Source of the DNA: Sinomonas cyclohexanicum
GTDB taxonomy: Bacteria > Actinomycetota > Actinomycetes > Actinomycetales > Micrococcaceae
Assembly: GCF_020886775.1 (NCBI RefSeq)
Contig: NZ_AP024525.1
Span: 3,348,001 to 3,412,000, forward strand
Length of the DNA stretch: 64,000 nucleotides
Reading direction: 5' to 3'
Positions 17,158-25,692 of the stretch are shown here, piece after piece. A program made the position numbers and the translations under genes. Below the pieces are notes generated by a model. That model made no database searches, had not been told where the DNA came from, and was given only the letters and a program-made list of their open reading frames with translations. Numbering within the stretch: position 1 is the first letter of the stretch; each line of letters starts with the position of its first letter.

Positions 17158-18558
17158 TCAACCGGCCCACTCAAGCGGCGAGGTGCCGTAGCGCACTGGC
17201 GGGTGGGGGTAGTCAAGCGGGACGCCGCCGACGGCGAGTAGCGGGCCAACGTACTCGAGCTCGCCATAGGGGGACGCGGCTTTGCGTGTCTCGACGGAGA
17301 GGTCCGCGGGCTCCGCGGCGGCCGGAGTCCCGGCACGCAGGAGCTCGTTCGCCGTCGCGATGAGGCTGAGCCGTGCGCTGCCCGCAATGCCCCGTGCCCG
17401 TGCGGCGAGCAGCGCGACGGCCGCGGCGGCCATGCCCATCCCGGTTGCGTGGTCGAGGGCTTGGACGGGAAGCGCGCCGGGTCGCCACGCGGCGTCGTGA
17501 GCCCCACCATCCCGCGCCGTCCCGTACAGGTCCGCGATCCCGCAGGCGGCCTGCACGATGCTGTCGAACCCGCGCGCGTGCGCCCACGGGCCTTCCCAGC
17601 CCCACGCGTTGAGCGCCACAACGGCCGCGCGAGGGAAGTCCGCACGCAGTGACTCGGCGTCCATCCCGAACCGTGCGAGCGAGGCCTGCCGGTAGCCGAG
17701 GAGCACGACGTCGGCGCCCCGGGCGAGCGCCCGGACCTGCCCGAGCTGCTCGGCCACGCGCAGGTCCGCGACGGCGCTGCGCTTGGCGAACCCGGTGTCG
17801 AGGTGCGCGTCGAGCAACTCGGGATGCTGCGGCGGGTCGACACGCAGGACGTCCGCCCCGAGCGCCCCGAGGAGCCTCGACGCGCTCGGTCCCGCGATCA
17901 CGCGGGTGAGGTCCAGCACGCGGACGCCGTGCAGCGGGACGCCGGGCGCGGCGTCGTGCGTCAGGGCCACAGCGGGGACCTCACCGAGTGACCACCGGAT
18001 CCACGGCTCCCCCGCCGCGGCGGTCCCGGCGCCCGACGCCGCCCACTCGCCCGGGGTGCGCACGGCGGCGGCCACTCCCCCGGCGGCCCGCACGGCGGCT
18101 TCGACGTCGAGGGCGTCGCGCTCGCGAACCGCGGCGTCCAGCTGCTCGGAGCCCGCGATGCCGAGGCCCGCCAGGAGAGCCTGCGCGTGGTGGGGGTAGT
18201 TGGCGTGGAGTCGCACCCAGCCGTCGCGGGCCTGGCGGAAGCCGGACGTGGGCGCCCAGATGTCCGGTGGCTTGCCGTCGACGCGGAGCCGGCGGATCGA
18301 GTCGAACGAGGCTGCGGCGAGCGCGGACGACGTAGCGACGCGGCTGCCGCTCACCGCCTCGCCTCTGGTCTCGGCGAGGGCCGTGAGCGCGGCGATGAGC
18401 GCCCCGAGGGAGCCGAGGGCGAGGCCCTCGACGTCGAGCGCCCCCGCCCACCACGTACGCGGGCCGGACCACCAATCGTGAAGTTCCGGAACGTCGCCGA
18501 GGACGGGTGCGAGGTGACGCCGCAGCCCAAGGAGGCCGACCCCGTCGTGCGTGGTCAT
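17158..18558 (-). CDS. CaiB/BaiF-type (class III) CoA-transferase with permuted halves
   Basis: The 466-residue product starts at ATG 18558, overlapping the amidotransferase stop (ATGA). The signature that normally opens this family, VRVLDLTRVIAGP, occurs near residue 205 here. The catalytic Asp region GFDSIVQAACG is near residue 340. The first 200 residues contain a segment (GFRQARDGWVRLHANYP) resembling one normally found in the later half. The domain order is therefore permuted or partly duplicated relative to the usual 400-residue enzyme. These enzymes move CoA between acyl-CoA and free acid. The acceptor here is unknown. Confidence 0.82.
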   Translation of the reverse strand: MTTHDGVGLLGLRRHLAPVLGDVPELHDWWSGPRTWWAGALDVEGLALGSLGALIAALTALAETRGEAVSGSRVATSSALAAASFDSIRRLRVDGKPPDIWAPTSGFRQARDGWVRLHANYPHHAQALLAGLGIAGSEQLDAAVRERDALDVEAAVRAAGGVAAAVRTPGEWAASGAGTAAAGEPWIRWSLGEVPAVALTHDAAPGVPLHGVRVLDLTRVIAGPSASRLLGALGADVLRVDPPQHPELLDAHLDTGFAKRSAVADLRVAEQLGQVRALARGADVVLLGYRQASLARFGMDAESLRADFPRAAVVALNAWGWEGPWAHARGFDSIVQAACGIADLYGTARDGGAHDAAWRPGALPVQALDHATGMGMAAAAVALLAARARGIAGSARLSLIATANELLRAGTPAAAEPADLSVETRKAASPYGELEYVGPLLAVGGVPLDYPHPPVRYGTSPLEWAG

Positions 18559-19424
18559 GGCTTCCCCTCCCGCTGGGACGCGGCGGCTACCGGGTCGAGG
18601 TCGTCGAGCGTGAGGCGGCGCGTGGGCTCGTCGGGGAACGGGGAGGTCCGGGTGACCGTGAGGTCGCGGTCCACGTGGAGGAGGACTCCGGGGTCCATGA
18701 GGTGCCAGCGGAGGTCGTTGGCCATGGGCTCGGTCGCGACGAGGACGAAGTCGCCGATGTCTTCTCCGTGCGCCGAGATCCGCGGGCTGCGCGCGCGGAG
18801 GTGACGGCCGGGCGCGGCGGCGCCCGTGCGGTTGTCGAGGACGTGGAGCTCGTGGGTATCGGGGTAGCGCACGGCCCACAGGTCCGTAGCGGTGGTCAGG
18901 ATGAAGTTGAGGCTGAGGACGGGCACGTTCTGCGCGATCCACGTCAGGGCGGCCTCGATGCCGGCCGCGACGTCGCCGTCCGCACGGCGGGTCTCCGAGG
19001 TGATGAGGGCGAACATGCGCTCGCTGTCAGTCTGGCCCTGCACGAGGTCTGCGGCTCCGAGCTCATCGAGCCGCTGGTCGACGGCGGCGACCTCGGTGAA
19101 CGCTCCGTTGTGGGCGAACAGCCGGCCGTCCTGCTCGAACGGGTGGGTGTTGGCGTACGTGTGCTCGCCGATGCTCGCGTAGCGCACGTGTGCCAGGAAG
19201 GTTGAGCTCACGAGGTCGCGGGCCTCGCGGGCGAATGCCCGGTCCTCCCACGCGGCGATCGGCTGCTTGTCCACTCTGGGCAGTCCGTCCGCGGTGAACG
19301 TGCCGACTCCGGTCCCATCGGGCTCGCGGCGGCTCTGCACCTCGAGACTGTCCGGAGCCGTGAGGAGCCAGAACGTCGCGTGCACGGACCTGTGGCCCGC
19401 GTGCATTCCGAAGAGCCTGCACAT
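18555..19424 (-). CDS. Class II glutamine amidotransferase-like protein
   Basis: From ATG 19424 the product has 289 residues and begins Met-Cys-Arg-Leu-Phe, exposing Cys2 as the Ntn-hydrolase nucleophile after Met removal. Conserved segments include FLAHVRYAS, FAHNGAFTE and TDSERMFALI, as in the YafJ/EgtC-type amidotransferase family. Such proteins hydrolyse glutamine-like gamma-glutamyl bonds, but partners vary and none is adjacent. A GATGAT box 6 bp before the ATG would fit a leaderless mRNA. It probably forms an operon with the overlapping CoA-transferase, though no functional link is obvious. Confidence 0.85.
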   Translation of the reverse strand: MCRLFGMHAGHRSVHATFWLLTAPDSLEVQSRREPDGTGVGTFTADGLPRVDKQPIAAWEDRAFAREARDLVSSTFLAHVRYASIGEHTYANTHPFEQDGRLFAHNGAFTEVAAVDQRLDELGAADLVQGQTDSERMFALITSETRRADGDVAAGIEAALTWIAQNVPVLSLNFILTTATDLWAVRYPDTHELHVLDNRTGAAAPGRHLRARSPRISAHGEDIGDFVLVATEPMANDLRWHLMDPGVLLHVDRDLTVTRTSPFPDEPTRRLTLDDLDPVAAASQREGKP

Positions 19425-19458
19425 GGGCCCATCATCGCAGGTCGAGCCCACAGACAAC

Positions 19459-19499
19459 GGTGGGCCGGGTACGGGACCCGGCCCACCGCCGTCGTGCGC
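19459..19499 (-). terminator. Terminator hairpin of the VOC gene carrying the dispersed 11-mer
   Basis: A perfect 12-bp stem, GGTGGGCCGGGT (19459-19470) against ACCCGGCCCACC (19476-19487), is followed at 19488 by GCCGTCGTGCGC. Its stem sequence is almost identical to the hairpin at 20005-20055, so the VOC gene is flanked by two copies of one hairpin. Confidence 0.75.
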
Positions 19500-19512
19500 G
19501 GCGTTCTGCGCG

Positions 19513-19917
19513 CTACATGTTGTACTCGACGACCCCGCCCTGATGCAGGCAGAGGATGTTCCCATCGGGATCCGCGAACCACGAGGCACGCTCGCCGGCC
19601 GCGGAGAAGATGTGGTGATCATCCGTCTTGAGATCAGGCAGGTCGTAGTCCTCGAAGTGCACCCCATGGCCTTCGAGGTCCGCCATGGCCGCCTCGAGGT
19701 CGTCAACCTCGAACGTCAGGGCGGTGTGGCCCGAATGGACGGCGTTCGCGTCCACCATCAGGCCCAGCGATGCGGATCCATCCAGACCGAGGATCATCAT
19801 CCCGGTCGGGTCCTTTCCGCGGACAGGGAGCCCCAGCGCTCCCTCGTAGAAGTCCTTCGCGCGGGCCTCGTCGGCCACGGTCAGGATTGTGGTTGCCGGT
19901 CGTGTTGCCAGCGTCAT
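19513..19917 (-). CDS. VOC-superfamily (glyoxalase/bleomycin-resistance fold) protein
   Basis: This 134-residue protein has the paired beta-alpha-beta-beta-beta modules of the vicinal oxygen chelate fold. The first holds TTILTVADEARAKDFYEGAL. The second has HTALTFEVDDLEAAMADL and ends with FADPDGNILCLHQ. Metal-binding or substrate-binding roles cannot be assigned without a known relative. A GGAGGTG ribosome binding site precedes the ATG. It stands alone between two similar hairpins, so it is likely a single-gene transcript. Confidence 0.85.
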   Translation of the reverse strand: MTLATRPATTILTVADEARAKDFYEGALGLPVRGKDPTGMMILGLDGSASLGLMVDANAVHSGHTALTFEVDDLEAAMADLEGHGVHFEDYDLPDLKTDDHHIFSAAGERASWFADPDGNILCLHQGGVVEYNM

Positions 19918-20004
19918 GACACACCTCCACGAGGGGAACTGACGGGCACCAGTTTAAGCCCGCAGCGGCGGTTTGGAGCCGCCCGCTTCCCTGCGGCCCC
20001 CACA

Positions 20005-20055
20005 CGCACGACGGCGGTGGGCCGGGTACGGAACCCGGCCCACCGCCGTCATGCG
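20005..20055 (-). terminator. Long terminator hairpin downstream of paaZ, built on the dispersed 11-mer
   Basis: The 23-bp arms (20005-20027 and 20033-20055) match at 22 positions around a 5-bp loop. The outer ends are CGCACGACGG and CCGTCATGCG, an inverted pair of the dispersed 11-mer with one changed base. The inner stem GGTGGGCCGGGT is shared with 19459-19487. It lies 16 bp after the paaZ stop on the minus strand. Confidence 0.8.
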
Positions 20056-20071
20056 CATCTCCTTCGGGAGG

Positions 20072-22195
20072 TCAGGCCTTCTTGGGCCACTCCTTCTCCA
20101 CGAGGGTGAGGACGTCGTAGTTGGCGATGAGCTCATCGTCCTGATTGGTCAGGACGGCGTCCCAGCGGACCTCGCCGTACTCGTCGGTGACCCGCGGGGT
20201 GATCTGCTTGGCCGTGAGGGTCACGCGGATCGAGTCGCCGGCGGGGACGGGCTGGAGGAAGCGCAGGTTGTCCAGGCCGTAGTTCAGCAGCACCGGGCCG
20301 GGCTCGGGCGAGACGAACAGGCCCGCGGCCCAGCTCACGAGCAGGTACCCGTGTGCCACGATGCCGGGGAAGACGCCGGCGGCGCGGGCGGCCTCGTCAT
20401 CCATGTGGGCGTAGAACGTGTCGCCGGTCTCGGCAGCGAAGTTCGCGATGTCCTCGCGGGTGATCTGGCGCAGCTCGGAACGCATCGCGTCGCCCACGCG
20501 CAGCTCGGCGAGAGACTTGCGGAACGGGTGCGTCGACGGATCCGTCGGATCGGCCAGACGACGGTCCGCGCCCGTGTGCCACACGCCCGTCACCGCGGTA
20601 AGCATGTTCGGCGAGCCCTGGATCGCGGTGCGCTGCATGTGGTGCTTGACGGAGCGGATGCCGCCGAGCTCCTCGCCGCCGCCCGCGCGGCCCGGGCCGC
20701 CGTGGACGAGGTGCGGGACCGGGGAGCCGTGGCCCGTGGAGGTCTTGGCATCCTCGCGGTTCAGCACGAGCACGCGGCCGTGGTGCGCGGCGATGCCGGT
20801 GACGAGGGTCTGGGCGACCTCGGGATCGTTCGTGGCCACGGACGCCACGAGCGAGCCGGCGCCCATCGCAGCGAGCCTGATGGCCTCATCGAGGCTTAAG
20901 TACCCGACCACGGAGGAGACCGGGCCGAACGCCTCGGTGCCGTGCAGGGCGGGCGCCTTGACGTCCTCCCACGTGAGGATCACGGGGGACATGAACGCTC
21001 CGTCCGCGACGACGGCCTTCTCGCCGCTCGCCGTGACGACCTCGGGGGCGTCGAGCGAGCCGAACGCGATCTTCCCGCCTGCCTCGACGAGGGACTCGAC
21101 GGCGCCGCGGACATCCTTGAGCTGCTCGAGCGAGGCGAGCGCGCCCATAGTCACGCCCTCGGCCCGGGGATCGCCGACCACGACGCGCTCCGTCACCCGC
21201 GCGCCGATGGCAGCAACGACGTCGTCCACGAGCTCCGCCGGGACGATCGAGCGGCGGATCGCCGTGCACTTCTGGCCGGCCTTGACCGTCATCTCGGTGA
21301 CCACGGACTTCACGAACGCGTCGAACTCCGGGGTGCCCGGGACGGCGTCGGGCCCGAGGATCGCGGCGTTGAGCGAGTCCGTCTCGGACGTGAAGCGGAC
21401 GCCGCCGTGGACCACGTTCGGGTGCGACTTGAGCAGGTTGGCGGTCGCGGCGGAGCCGGTGAAGGAGACCATGTCGCGGTAGTCGAGCTCGTCCAGGAGC
21501 GTGCGGGCGGACCCGGAGATGAGCTGGATCGAACCGGCTGGGAGGATGCCGGAATCCACCATGAGCCGGACCATCGCCTCGGTCACGTAGCCGGTCGGGG
21601 TGGCGGGCTTGACGATGGTCGGGACGCCGGCCACGAACGCGGGCGCGAACTTCTCGAGCATGCCCCACACGGGGAAGTTGAACGCGTTGATCTGCGCAGC
21701 CACGCCCGGGATGCGGGTGTAGATGTGCTCGCCGGCGAACGAGCCGTCCTTCGAGAGGACCTCCATGGGCCCGTCCACGATCACGTGGGAGTTGGGCAGC
21801 TCGCGGCGGCCCTTCGAGCCGAACGTGAACAGCACGCCGATGCCGCCGTCGATGTCCACCATCGAGTCGATCTTCGTGGCGCCGGTCTTGAACGAGAGCT
21901 CGTACAGCTCCTGGCGGTGGCCGTTGAGGAACTGTGCGAGCTCCTTGAGCTTGAGCGCGCGCTCGTGGATGGTGAGCTTGCCGAGCTCGGCCTGCCCGAC
22001 CGTGCGGGCGTGCTCCACCATCCCTGCGAGGTCGATGCCGTCCGATGTCACGACGGCGAGCAGCTCGCCCGTGCTGGCGTCCCGCACCTCGGCGCCGCGG
22101 CCGGGGTTCTCCGGCGTCCACCACGCGTCGCGGACGTAGCTGGGCACGACTGCGGTGGCGGTTTCCTTGGTGGGGGCTTCCGGGGCAGTGGTCAT
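20072..22195 (-). CDS. paaZ: Bifunctional oxepin-CoA hydrolase / 3-oxo-5,6-dehydrosuberyl-CoA semialdehyde dehydrogenase
   Basis: This 707-residue two-domain protein starts at ATG 22195. Residues 1 to about 530 form an aldehyde dehydrogenase with the catalytic Cys in KAGQKCTAIRR. The last 150 residues are a MaoC-type hydratase domain with the hot-dog motif GDTFYAHMD and GIVAHGYLLVSW. Both domains in this order are diagnostic of PaaZ. In the phenylacetyl-CoA pathway it opens the oxepin ring and oxidises the resulting aldehyde. The epoxidase genes (paaABCDE) are not in the window. A PaaR-like operator lies 57 bp upstream. Confidence 0.93.
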   Translation of the reverse strand: MTTAPEAPTKETATAVVPSYVRDAWWTPENPGRGAEVRDASTGELLAVVTSDGIDLAGMVEHARTVGQAELGKLTIHERALKLKELAQFLNGHRQELYELSFKTGATKIDSMVDIDGGIGVLFTFGSKGRRELPNSHVIVDGPMEVLSKDGSFAGEHIYTRIPGVAAQINAFNFPVWGMLEKFAPAFVAGVPTIVKPATPTGYVTEAMVRLMVDSGILPAGSIQLISGSARTLLDELDYRDMVSFTGSAATANLLKSHPNVVHGGVRFTSETDSLNAAILGPDAVPGTPEFDAFVKSVVTEMTVKAGQKCTAIRRSIVPAELVDDVVAAIGARVTERVVVGDPRAEGVTMGALASLEQLKDVRGAVESLVEAGGKIAFGSLDAPEVVTASGEKAVVADGAFMSPVILTWEDVKAPALHGTEAFGPVSSVVGYLSLDEAIRLAAMGAGSLVASVATNDPEVAQTLVTGIAAHHGRVLVLNREDAKTSTGHGSPVPHLVHGGPGRAGGGEELGGIRSVKHHMQRTAIQGSPNMLTAVTGVWHTGADRRLADPTDPSTHPFRKSLAELRVGDAMRSELRQITREDIANFAAETGDTFYAHMDDEAARAAGVFPGIVAHGYLLVSWAAGLFVSPEPGPVLLNYGLDNLRFLQPVPAGDSIRVTLTAKQITPRVTDEYGEVRWDAVLTNQDDELIANYDVLTLVEKEWPKKA

Positions 22196-22251
22196 CGTCG
22201 ACGGATCCTTCCGGTCGGGGGCCTTCACGGCAGGCTCTACCCGCGTCGGGT

Positions 22252-22287
22252 ATTACTGACCGGCCGTTCGGTAATGGATCTAGAATA
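22252..22287 (-). promoter_or_regulatory. PaaR-like operator and -10 box upstream of paaZ
   Basis: The palindrome ATTACTGACCGG/CCGTTCGGTAAT at 22252-22275 contains the pattern ACTnACCGnnCGnnCGGTnA, which matches the PaaR operator of Corynebacterium glutamicum as I remember it. A TATTCT -10 box (minus strand, 22282-22287) is adjacent, so a bound repressor would block initiation. The related site at 29328-29347 links paaZ with the thiolase operon. No paaR gene is in the window. Confidence 0.7.
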
Positions 22288-22464
22288 CACGGGCCCTTGG
22301 AGTTCGGCACGGCTTCTTTGCGGCCAGGGCCTTTCAGCCCCTTCTGCCGGGCGCCTGCCCCGGCCTACGATGGCGCCCGTCAGGACTGTCCGCCTCCTCG
22401 GCGTGAGTCCGCCGGTTGGGGGTCGGACGACGGCGCGGGGGCACCTCGAGCGAGGAGCTCAGCT

Positions 22465-23292
22465 ATGAACGTGCCTACCGCCCCCGATCCCACACCAACA
22501 CCGCCGCGCCGACGCTCTGCGATCGCGCGAGCCTTCCTGACCCTCCTTACCGCCGTCGGCCTCGTCGCCGGCGCCAGCGCCCTTCCCGCCTCCGCCGCAT
22601 CACCCCAGACGTACTTCGGGCTCGGGGACTCCATCGCGGCCGGGACCGGCGGCGGCACGCCGCTCAATGCGTGCGTGCAGACCGCAGCCGCGTACCCGAC
22701 CCAGCTGAACGGCACGAACCTCGGATGCTTCGGGGCCAAGACCCAGGACGTCATCGACTCCCAGGTGCCCTCGGTCCCCGCGAACACCCGAACCGTGACC
22801 ATCACGGTCGGTGCCAACGACGTCGGCGTGGGGGCAGTGGTCGCCGCGTGCATCAACCCCGCGACCCCCACCCTGTGCCAGCAGGAACTGAACAACTCGA
22901 CCACCTCCCTGCTCCCGCAACTGCCAGCGAAGCTGGCCGGAACGATCGCGTCTGTCCGCGCCAAGGCTCCGAACGCACGCATCACGCTCACGGGCTACCC
23001 GCTCCTGTTCACGGTCTCGGGCCTCCCCACCGCCCTGCAGCCTGTGGCGGCCGAGATCAACGCCGCGACAGCGCTGCTCAACACGACCATCGCGACTACG
23101 GCGCTGCGGAACGGCGCGCTGTACACGGACGTGACGTGGCGATTCCTCGGACACGGCTATGGCTCCGCCGCCCCGTGGATCAACGGGCCGATCGACAACG
23201 GGTCGGGCGGTCTTGATCCCAGCTCGTTCCACCCGAACTACGCCGGATACACCTACGGCTACGTCCCGGCCGTGCGGCCGTTCGTGGGCTGA
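22465..23292 (+). CDS. Secreted SGNH/GDSL-family hydrolase
   Basis: This 275-residue protein starts at ATG 22465 behind GCGAGGAGC. A Tat-like or Sec signal peptide covers residues 1 to about 45: RRRSAIARAF, then a hydrophobic run ending ASALPASA. The catalytic blocks follow in order: FGLGDSIAAG (Ser), VGANDVG (Asn) and SFHPNYAGY (His). Closest in style are actinobacterial secreted lipases/esterases of the SGNH group. Cysteines at several positions suggest disulfides outside the cell. A truncated relative follows immediately. Confidence 0.9.
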   Translation: MNVPTAPDPTPTPPRRRSAIARAFLTLLTAVGLVAGASALPASAASPQTYFGLGDSIAAGTGGGTPLNACVQTAAAYPTQLNGTNLGCFGAKTQDVIDSQVPSVPANTRTVTITVGANDVGVGAVVAACINPATPTLCQQELNNSTTSLLPQLPAKLAGTIASVRAKAPNARITLTGYPLLFTVSGLPTALQPVAAEINAATALLNTTIATTALRNGALYTDVTWRFLGHGYGSAAPWINGPIDNGSGGLDPSSFHPNYAGYTYGYVPAVRPFVG

Positions 23293-23306
23293 CGAGGAGA
23301 GGCGGA

Positions 23307-23455
23307 ATGACCTCTTCGCATCGCGGCTCGCCTCTGGGCCGAGCGCTGCTAGCCCTCCTGGCAGCCCTCGGCCTCGCCATTCGGTCCGGGCGCCCTTCAC
23401 CCGAATGACAGCGGCTACCTCGAGGGCTACGCGCATCTCGTCGGACCAGCGCTAG
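23307..23455 (+). pseudogene. Decayed second SGNH hydrolase: signal peptide joined to a C-terminal scrap
   Basis: After GAGGAGAGGCGGA, an ATG at 23307 opens a signal peptide (RALLALLAALGLA). In another frame at about 23380-23455 the text reads HPNDSGYLEGYAHLVGPAL and stops. This aligns with the C-terminus of the preceding SGNH protein, HPNYAGYTYGYVPAVRPF. The roughly 200 middle residues with the Ser and Asn blocks are missing and the frame is broken. It is best read as a tandem duplicate reduced by internal deletion. Confidence 0.7.
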
Positions 23456-23503
23456 GACTTCCAGTGCCCGCGCTCGCTGGCTAGTTGCCGGCGGGCCATT
23501 AGC

Positions 23504-23556
23504 AGCGCAACGCACGACGGCGGCGGGACGGACCCGTCGTCGTCGTGCGTTGCGCT
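23504..23556. terminator. Bidirectional terminator built from an inverted pair of the dispersed 11-mer
   Basis: A perfect 16-bp stem, AGCGCAACGCACGACG (23504-23519) against CGTCGTGCGTTGCGCT (23541-23556), encloses a 21-bp loop. It lies between the rightward SGNH genes and the leftward GNAT gene, where a shared terminator is expected. Both arms contain the CGCACGACG core. Confidence 0.8.
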
Positions 23557-23576
23557 GTGCGCGCCGTGGGCCGGGG

Positions 23577-24167
23577 TCAGTGAGCCGCGAGGCGCAGCTC
23601 GAGGCCGTTGCGGACCATCGGCCACTCGGAGGCGACGATCGAGTAGACGACGGTGTCGCGGAGAGACCCGTCAGGCATGATCTGGTGGCTGCGGAGCACG
23701 CCGTCCTGCTTCGCTCCGAGCCGTTCGATCGCGGCGCGGGACTGGCGGTTCATCCAGTGCGTGCGGAACTCCACTGCGATGCAGCCCAGTTCCTCGAAGG
23801 CGTGGCGCAGCAAGAGGAGCTTCGACTCGGCGTTGGTGCCCGTGCCCTGGGCGCTCGCGGCGTTCCACGTCGAGCCGATCTCGACCCGGCGGTTCGCGTC
23901 GTCCGCGTTCATGTACGTCGTCATGCCGATCACGCGGCCGTCCGAGGCGCGGCGGGCCGCGAACGGCAGCATCGAGCCGGCGTCCTGGAGCGCGAGGCGG
24001 CGGTCAATTTCCGCCGCCATGCCCTCCGGCTGCGGGACGGACGTATACCAGAGGTTCCACAGCTCGCCGTCGCGGACCGCGTCCTCGAGCTCGGCGCGGT
24101 GATCGTGCGAGAGCGGCTCGAGGGCCACGAGGCGGCCGGTCAGGGTGACGGGTTCGAGGAAGGGCAT
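23577..24167 (-). CDS. GNAT-family N-acetyltransferase (RimJ/RimL-like)
   Basis: The protein has 196 residues. Features are the N-terminal strand TLTGRLVALEPLSHDH, the substrate segment VIGMTTYMNADDANRRVEIG and the acetyl-CoA region AQGTGTNAESKLLLLRHAFEELG, shortened relative to the classic Q/RxxGxG/A. These place it with RimJ/RimL acetyltransferases that modify protein N-termini or small amines. The promoter is unusual: TAGACT at 24174-24179 lies 6 bp before the ATG, and its first three bases are the stop codon of the upstream phosphatase gene. There is no ribosome binding site, so a leaderless mRNA is likely. Confidence 0.85.
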   Translation of the reverse strand: MPFLEPVTLTGRLVALEPLSHDHRAELEDAVRDGELWNLWYTSVPQPEGMAAEIDRRLALQDAGSMLPFAARRASDGRVIGMTTYMNADDANRRVEIGSTWNAASAQGTGTNAESKLLLLRHAFEELGCIAVEFRTHWMNRQSRAAIERLGAKQDGVLRSHQIMPDGSLRDTVVYSIVASEWPMVRNGLELRLAAH

Positions 24168-24176
24168 GGGGCGAGT

Positions 24177-24883
24177 CTAGGCGTGGAGCTTTGCCCGAAC
24201 TGCGGCGAGCTCCGCATCGGTGAGGCCGTGCTCGCGGAGGAACCGCTCGACGTCGAGCGTCTCCGCGAACGCCGCGAGCGAAGCCTGCCGGTCGGCAAGG
24301 ATGGGGGCGAGCTCGGCGTCGTCGTGCCAGCGCTCGTAGGGGTGCTTGACCGGGCTGACGCGGTGCCAGTCGTTGATGCCACGGACGCTGGCCTCGTACT
24401 GCTCGGCAGCCGCGCGCCCGGCGCCCGCGGGATCCGCGAGCTGCAGGAGCATGGTGACGACGAGGCCCGTGCGGTCTCGCCCGGCAGAACAGTGGAGCAC
24501 CACGCCCGCCGGGGCCTCGGCGATCGCCCGGAAAACGCCCACGATGCGATCGGGGAAGAGCCGGACAATACCGGCGTACCCCTTCGGGTGGCTCAGGTAC
24601 GGCGGCAGCTGGTCCGCGTAGGCCTCGGCGTGCTCGGGGTGGTCTGGGTCCTCGGTCGGGGCGCTCACGACGGCGATCCCCGCCATCGCCTCTGGCCCCA
24701 CCTTGGGGCGGTGGGACGACGCTTCTGCTCGACCGGGTTTCGAAGGTCGATGACCGTGCGGATGCCGTCGTCGTGCATCTGCCGCCAGCCGCGCTCGGTG
24801 AGCCACTCGCGCCGACCCATCCGGTAGACCTCGCCCAGGACCCGGCGCGCGTTGACCGCGCCCTCCCACGCGACGCCGTTCAC
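24177..24883 (-). pseudogene. Tyrosine-protein phosphatase (DSP-like) with a single-base frameshift
   Basis: The gene starts at GTG 24883, overlapping the upstream stop (GTGA). The first frame reads NARRVLGEVYRMGRREWLTE and then IRTVIDLRNPVE before homology shifts frame near 24713-24715, a run of three Cs on the coding strand. The second frame carries the intact P-loop HCSAGRDRTG and the C-terminal helices. One added C would give a 235-residue phosphatase of the Y_phosphatase3 type. Loss of function, an assembly error or phase variation at a short homopolymer are all possible. Confidence 0.75.
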
Positions 24884-25545
24884 CGCGCCCCGCCAGCGGT
24901 CACGCTGATCGGATGCGCGCGACGGAGCAGGGCCACGGCTGCCCAGCCCGTGAGGGCTGCCATCGTGGTCGCCATCGCGGCGGCGCCGAGCGCACCGATC
25001 GCGAGCACAAGCGGCAGCGGCTGCCCCTCGTTCCACAGCGGCGGCGCGATCGCGAAGAAGGCGCCGAGGCCTACGCACCAGGCCGCCGCGGTGGCGAGGA
25101 CCCACACCCACGCGGCGGCGAGGTGTCGGCGCAGCTCGAGCCACTGCGCGACTCCGATGCTGGCCAAGAGCGCACATCCGAGGACCACTCCGGCGATCAC
25201 GACCAGCGGGCCCGGCCAGTCAGCCCACACGTCCAGCGTGACAACCGGCAGCATGCCGAGCGCCCAGGCTACGGCGCCGCCCACGGCCGAGAGCAGGACG
25301 AACCGGCCACGGCCCAACGCGGGGATCCGCCTGGAGAACCGCCACGACATCGCCGCGCCGAGGGCCGCTCCCTCGCCAAGGCCCGCGACCACGAGCAGCC
25401 CGGCCCCCGGGAGGTCTTCGAGACCCGCGGTGATGATGAGCGCCTCCACGGCCGTGGGCACGAGGAAGCCGATGAACTCACCGAGCGCGACCCAGCCGAG
25501 CCAGGGCAGGAAGAAACGCCGTACCGGCTGCTGAGGAAGAGTCAC
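24880..25545 (-). CDS. Integral membrane protein of unknown function
   Basis: I do not recognise this 221-residue protein. It contains about six hydrophobic segments, for example WVALGEFIGFLVPTAVEAL, a Gly/Ala-rich segment near residue 45 and WVLATAAAWCVGLGAFFA, with few charged residues between them. It overlaps the frameshifted phosphatase gene by 4 bp and was probably co-transcribed with it. No catalytic motif is visible. Confidence 0.65.
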   Translation of the reverse strand: MTLPQQPVRRFFLPWLGWVALGEFIGFLVPTAVEALIITAGLEDLPGAGLLVVAGLGEGAALGAAMSWRFSRRIPALGRGRFVLLSAVGGAVAWALGMLPVVTLDVWADWPGPLVVIAGVVLGCALLASIGVAQWLELRRHLAAAWVWVLATAAAWCVGLGAFFAIAPPLWNEGQPLPLVLAIGALGAAAMATTMAALTGWAAVALLRRAHPISVTAGGAR

Positions 25546-25692
25546 AGCTCCATTGTCCAGTGCTTCAGCCGCTCAGATGCGAAACGGTTATTGAATGGCT
25601 TCCTTGCAGCTATTGAGTGGACCGACGCTGGACGGTCACAATTTATCGTTTCGCTTGAATTATCTGGCGATCCCACCCTGAAAGGCGCACCC

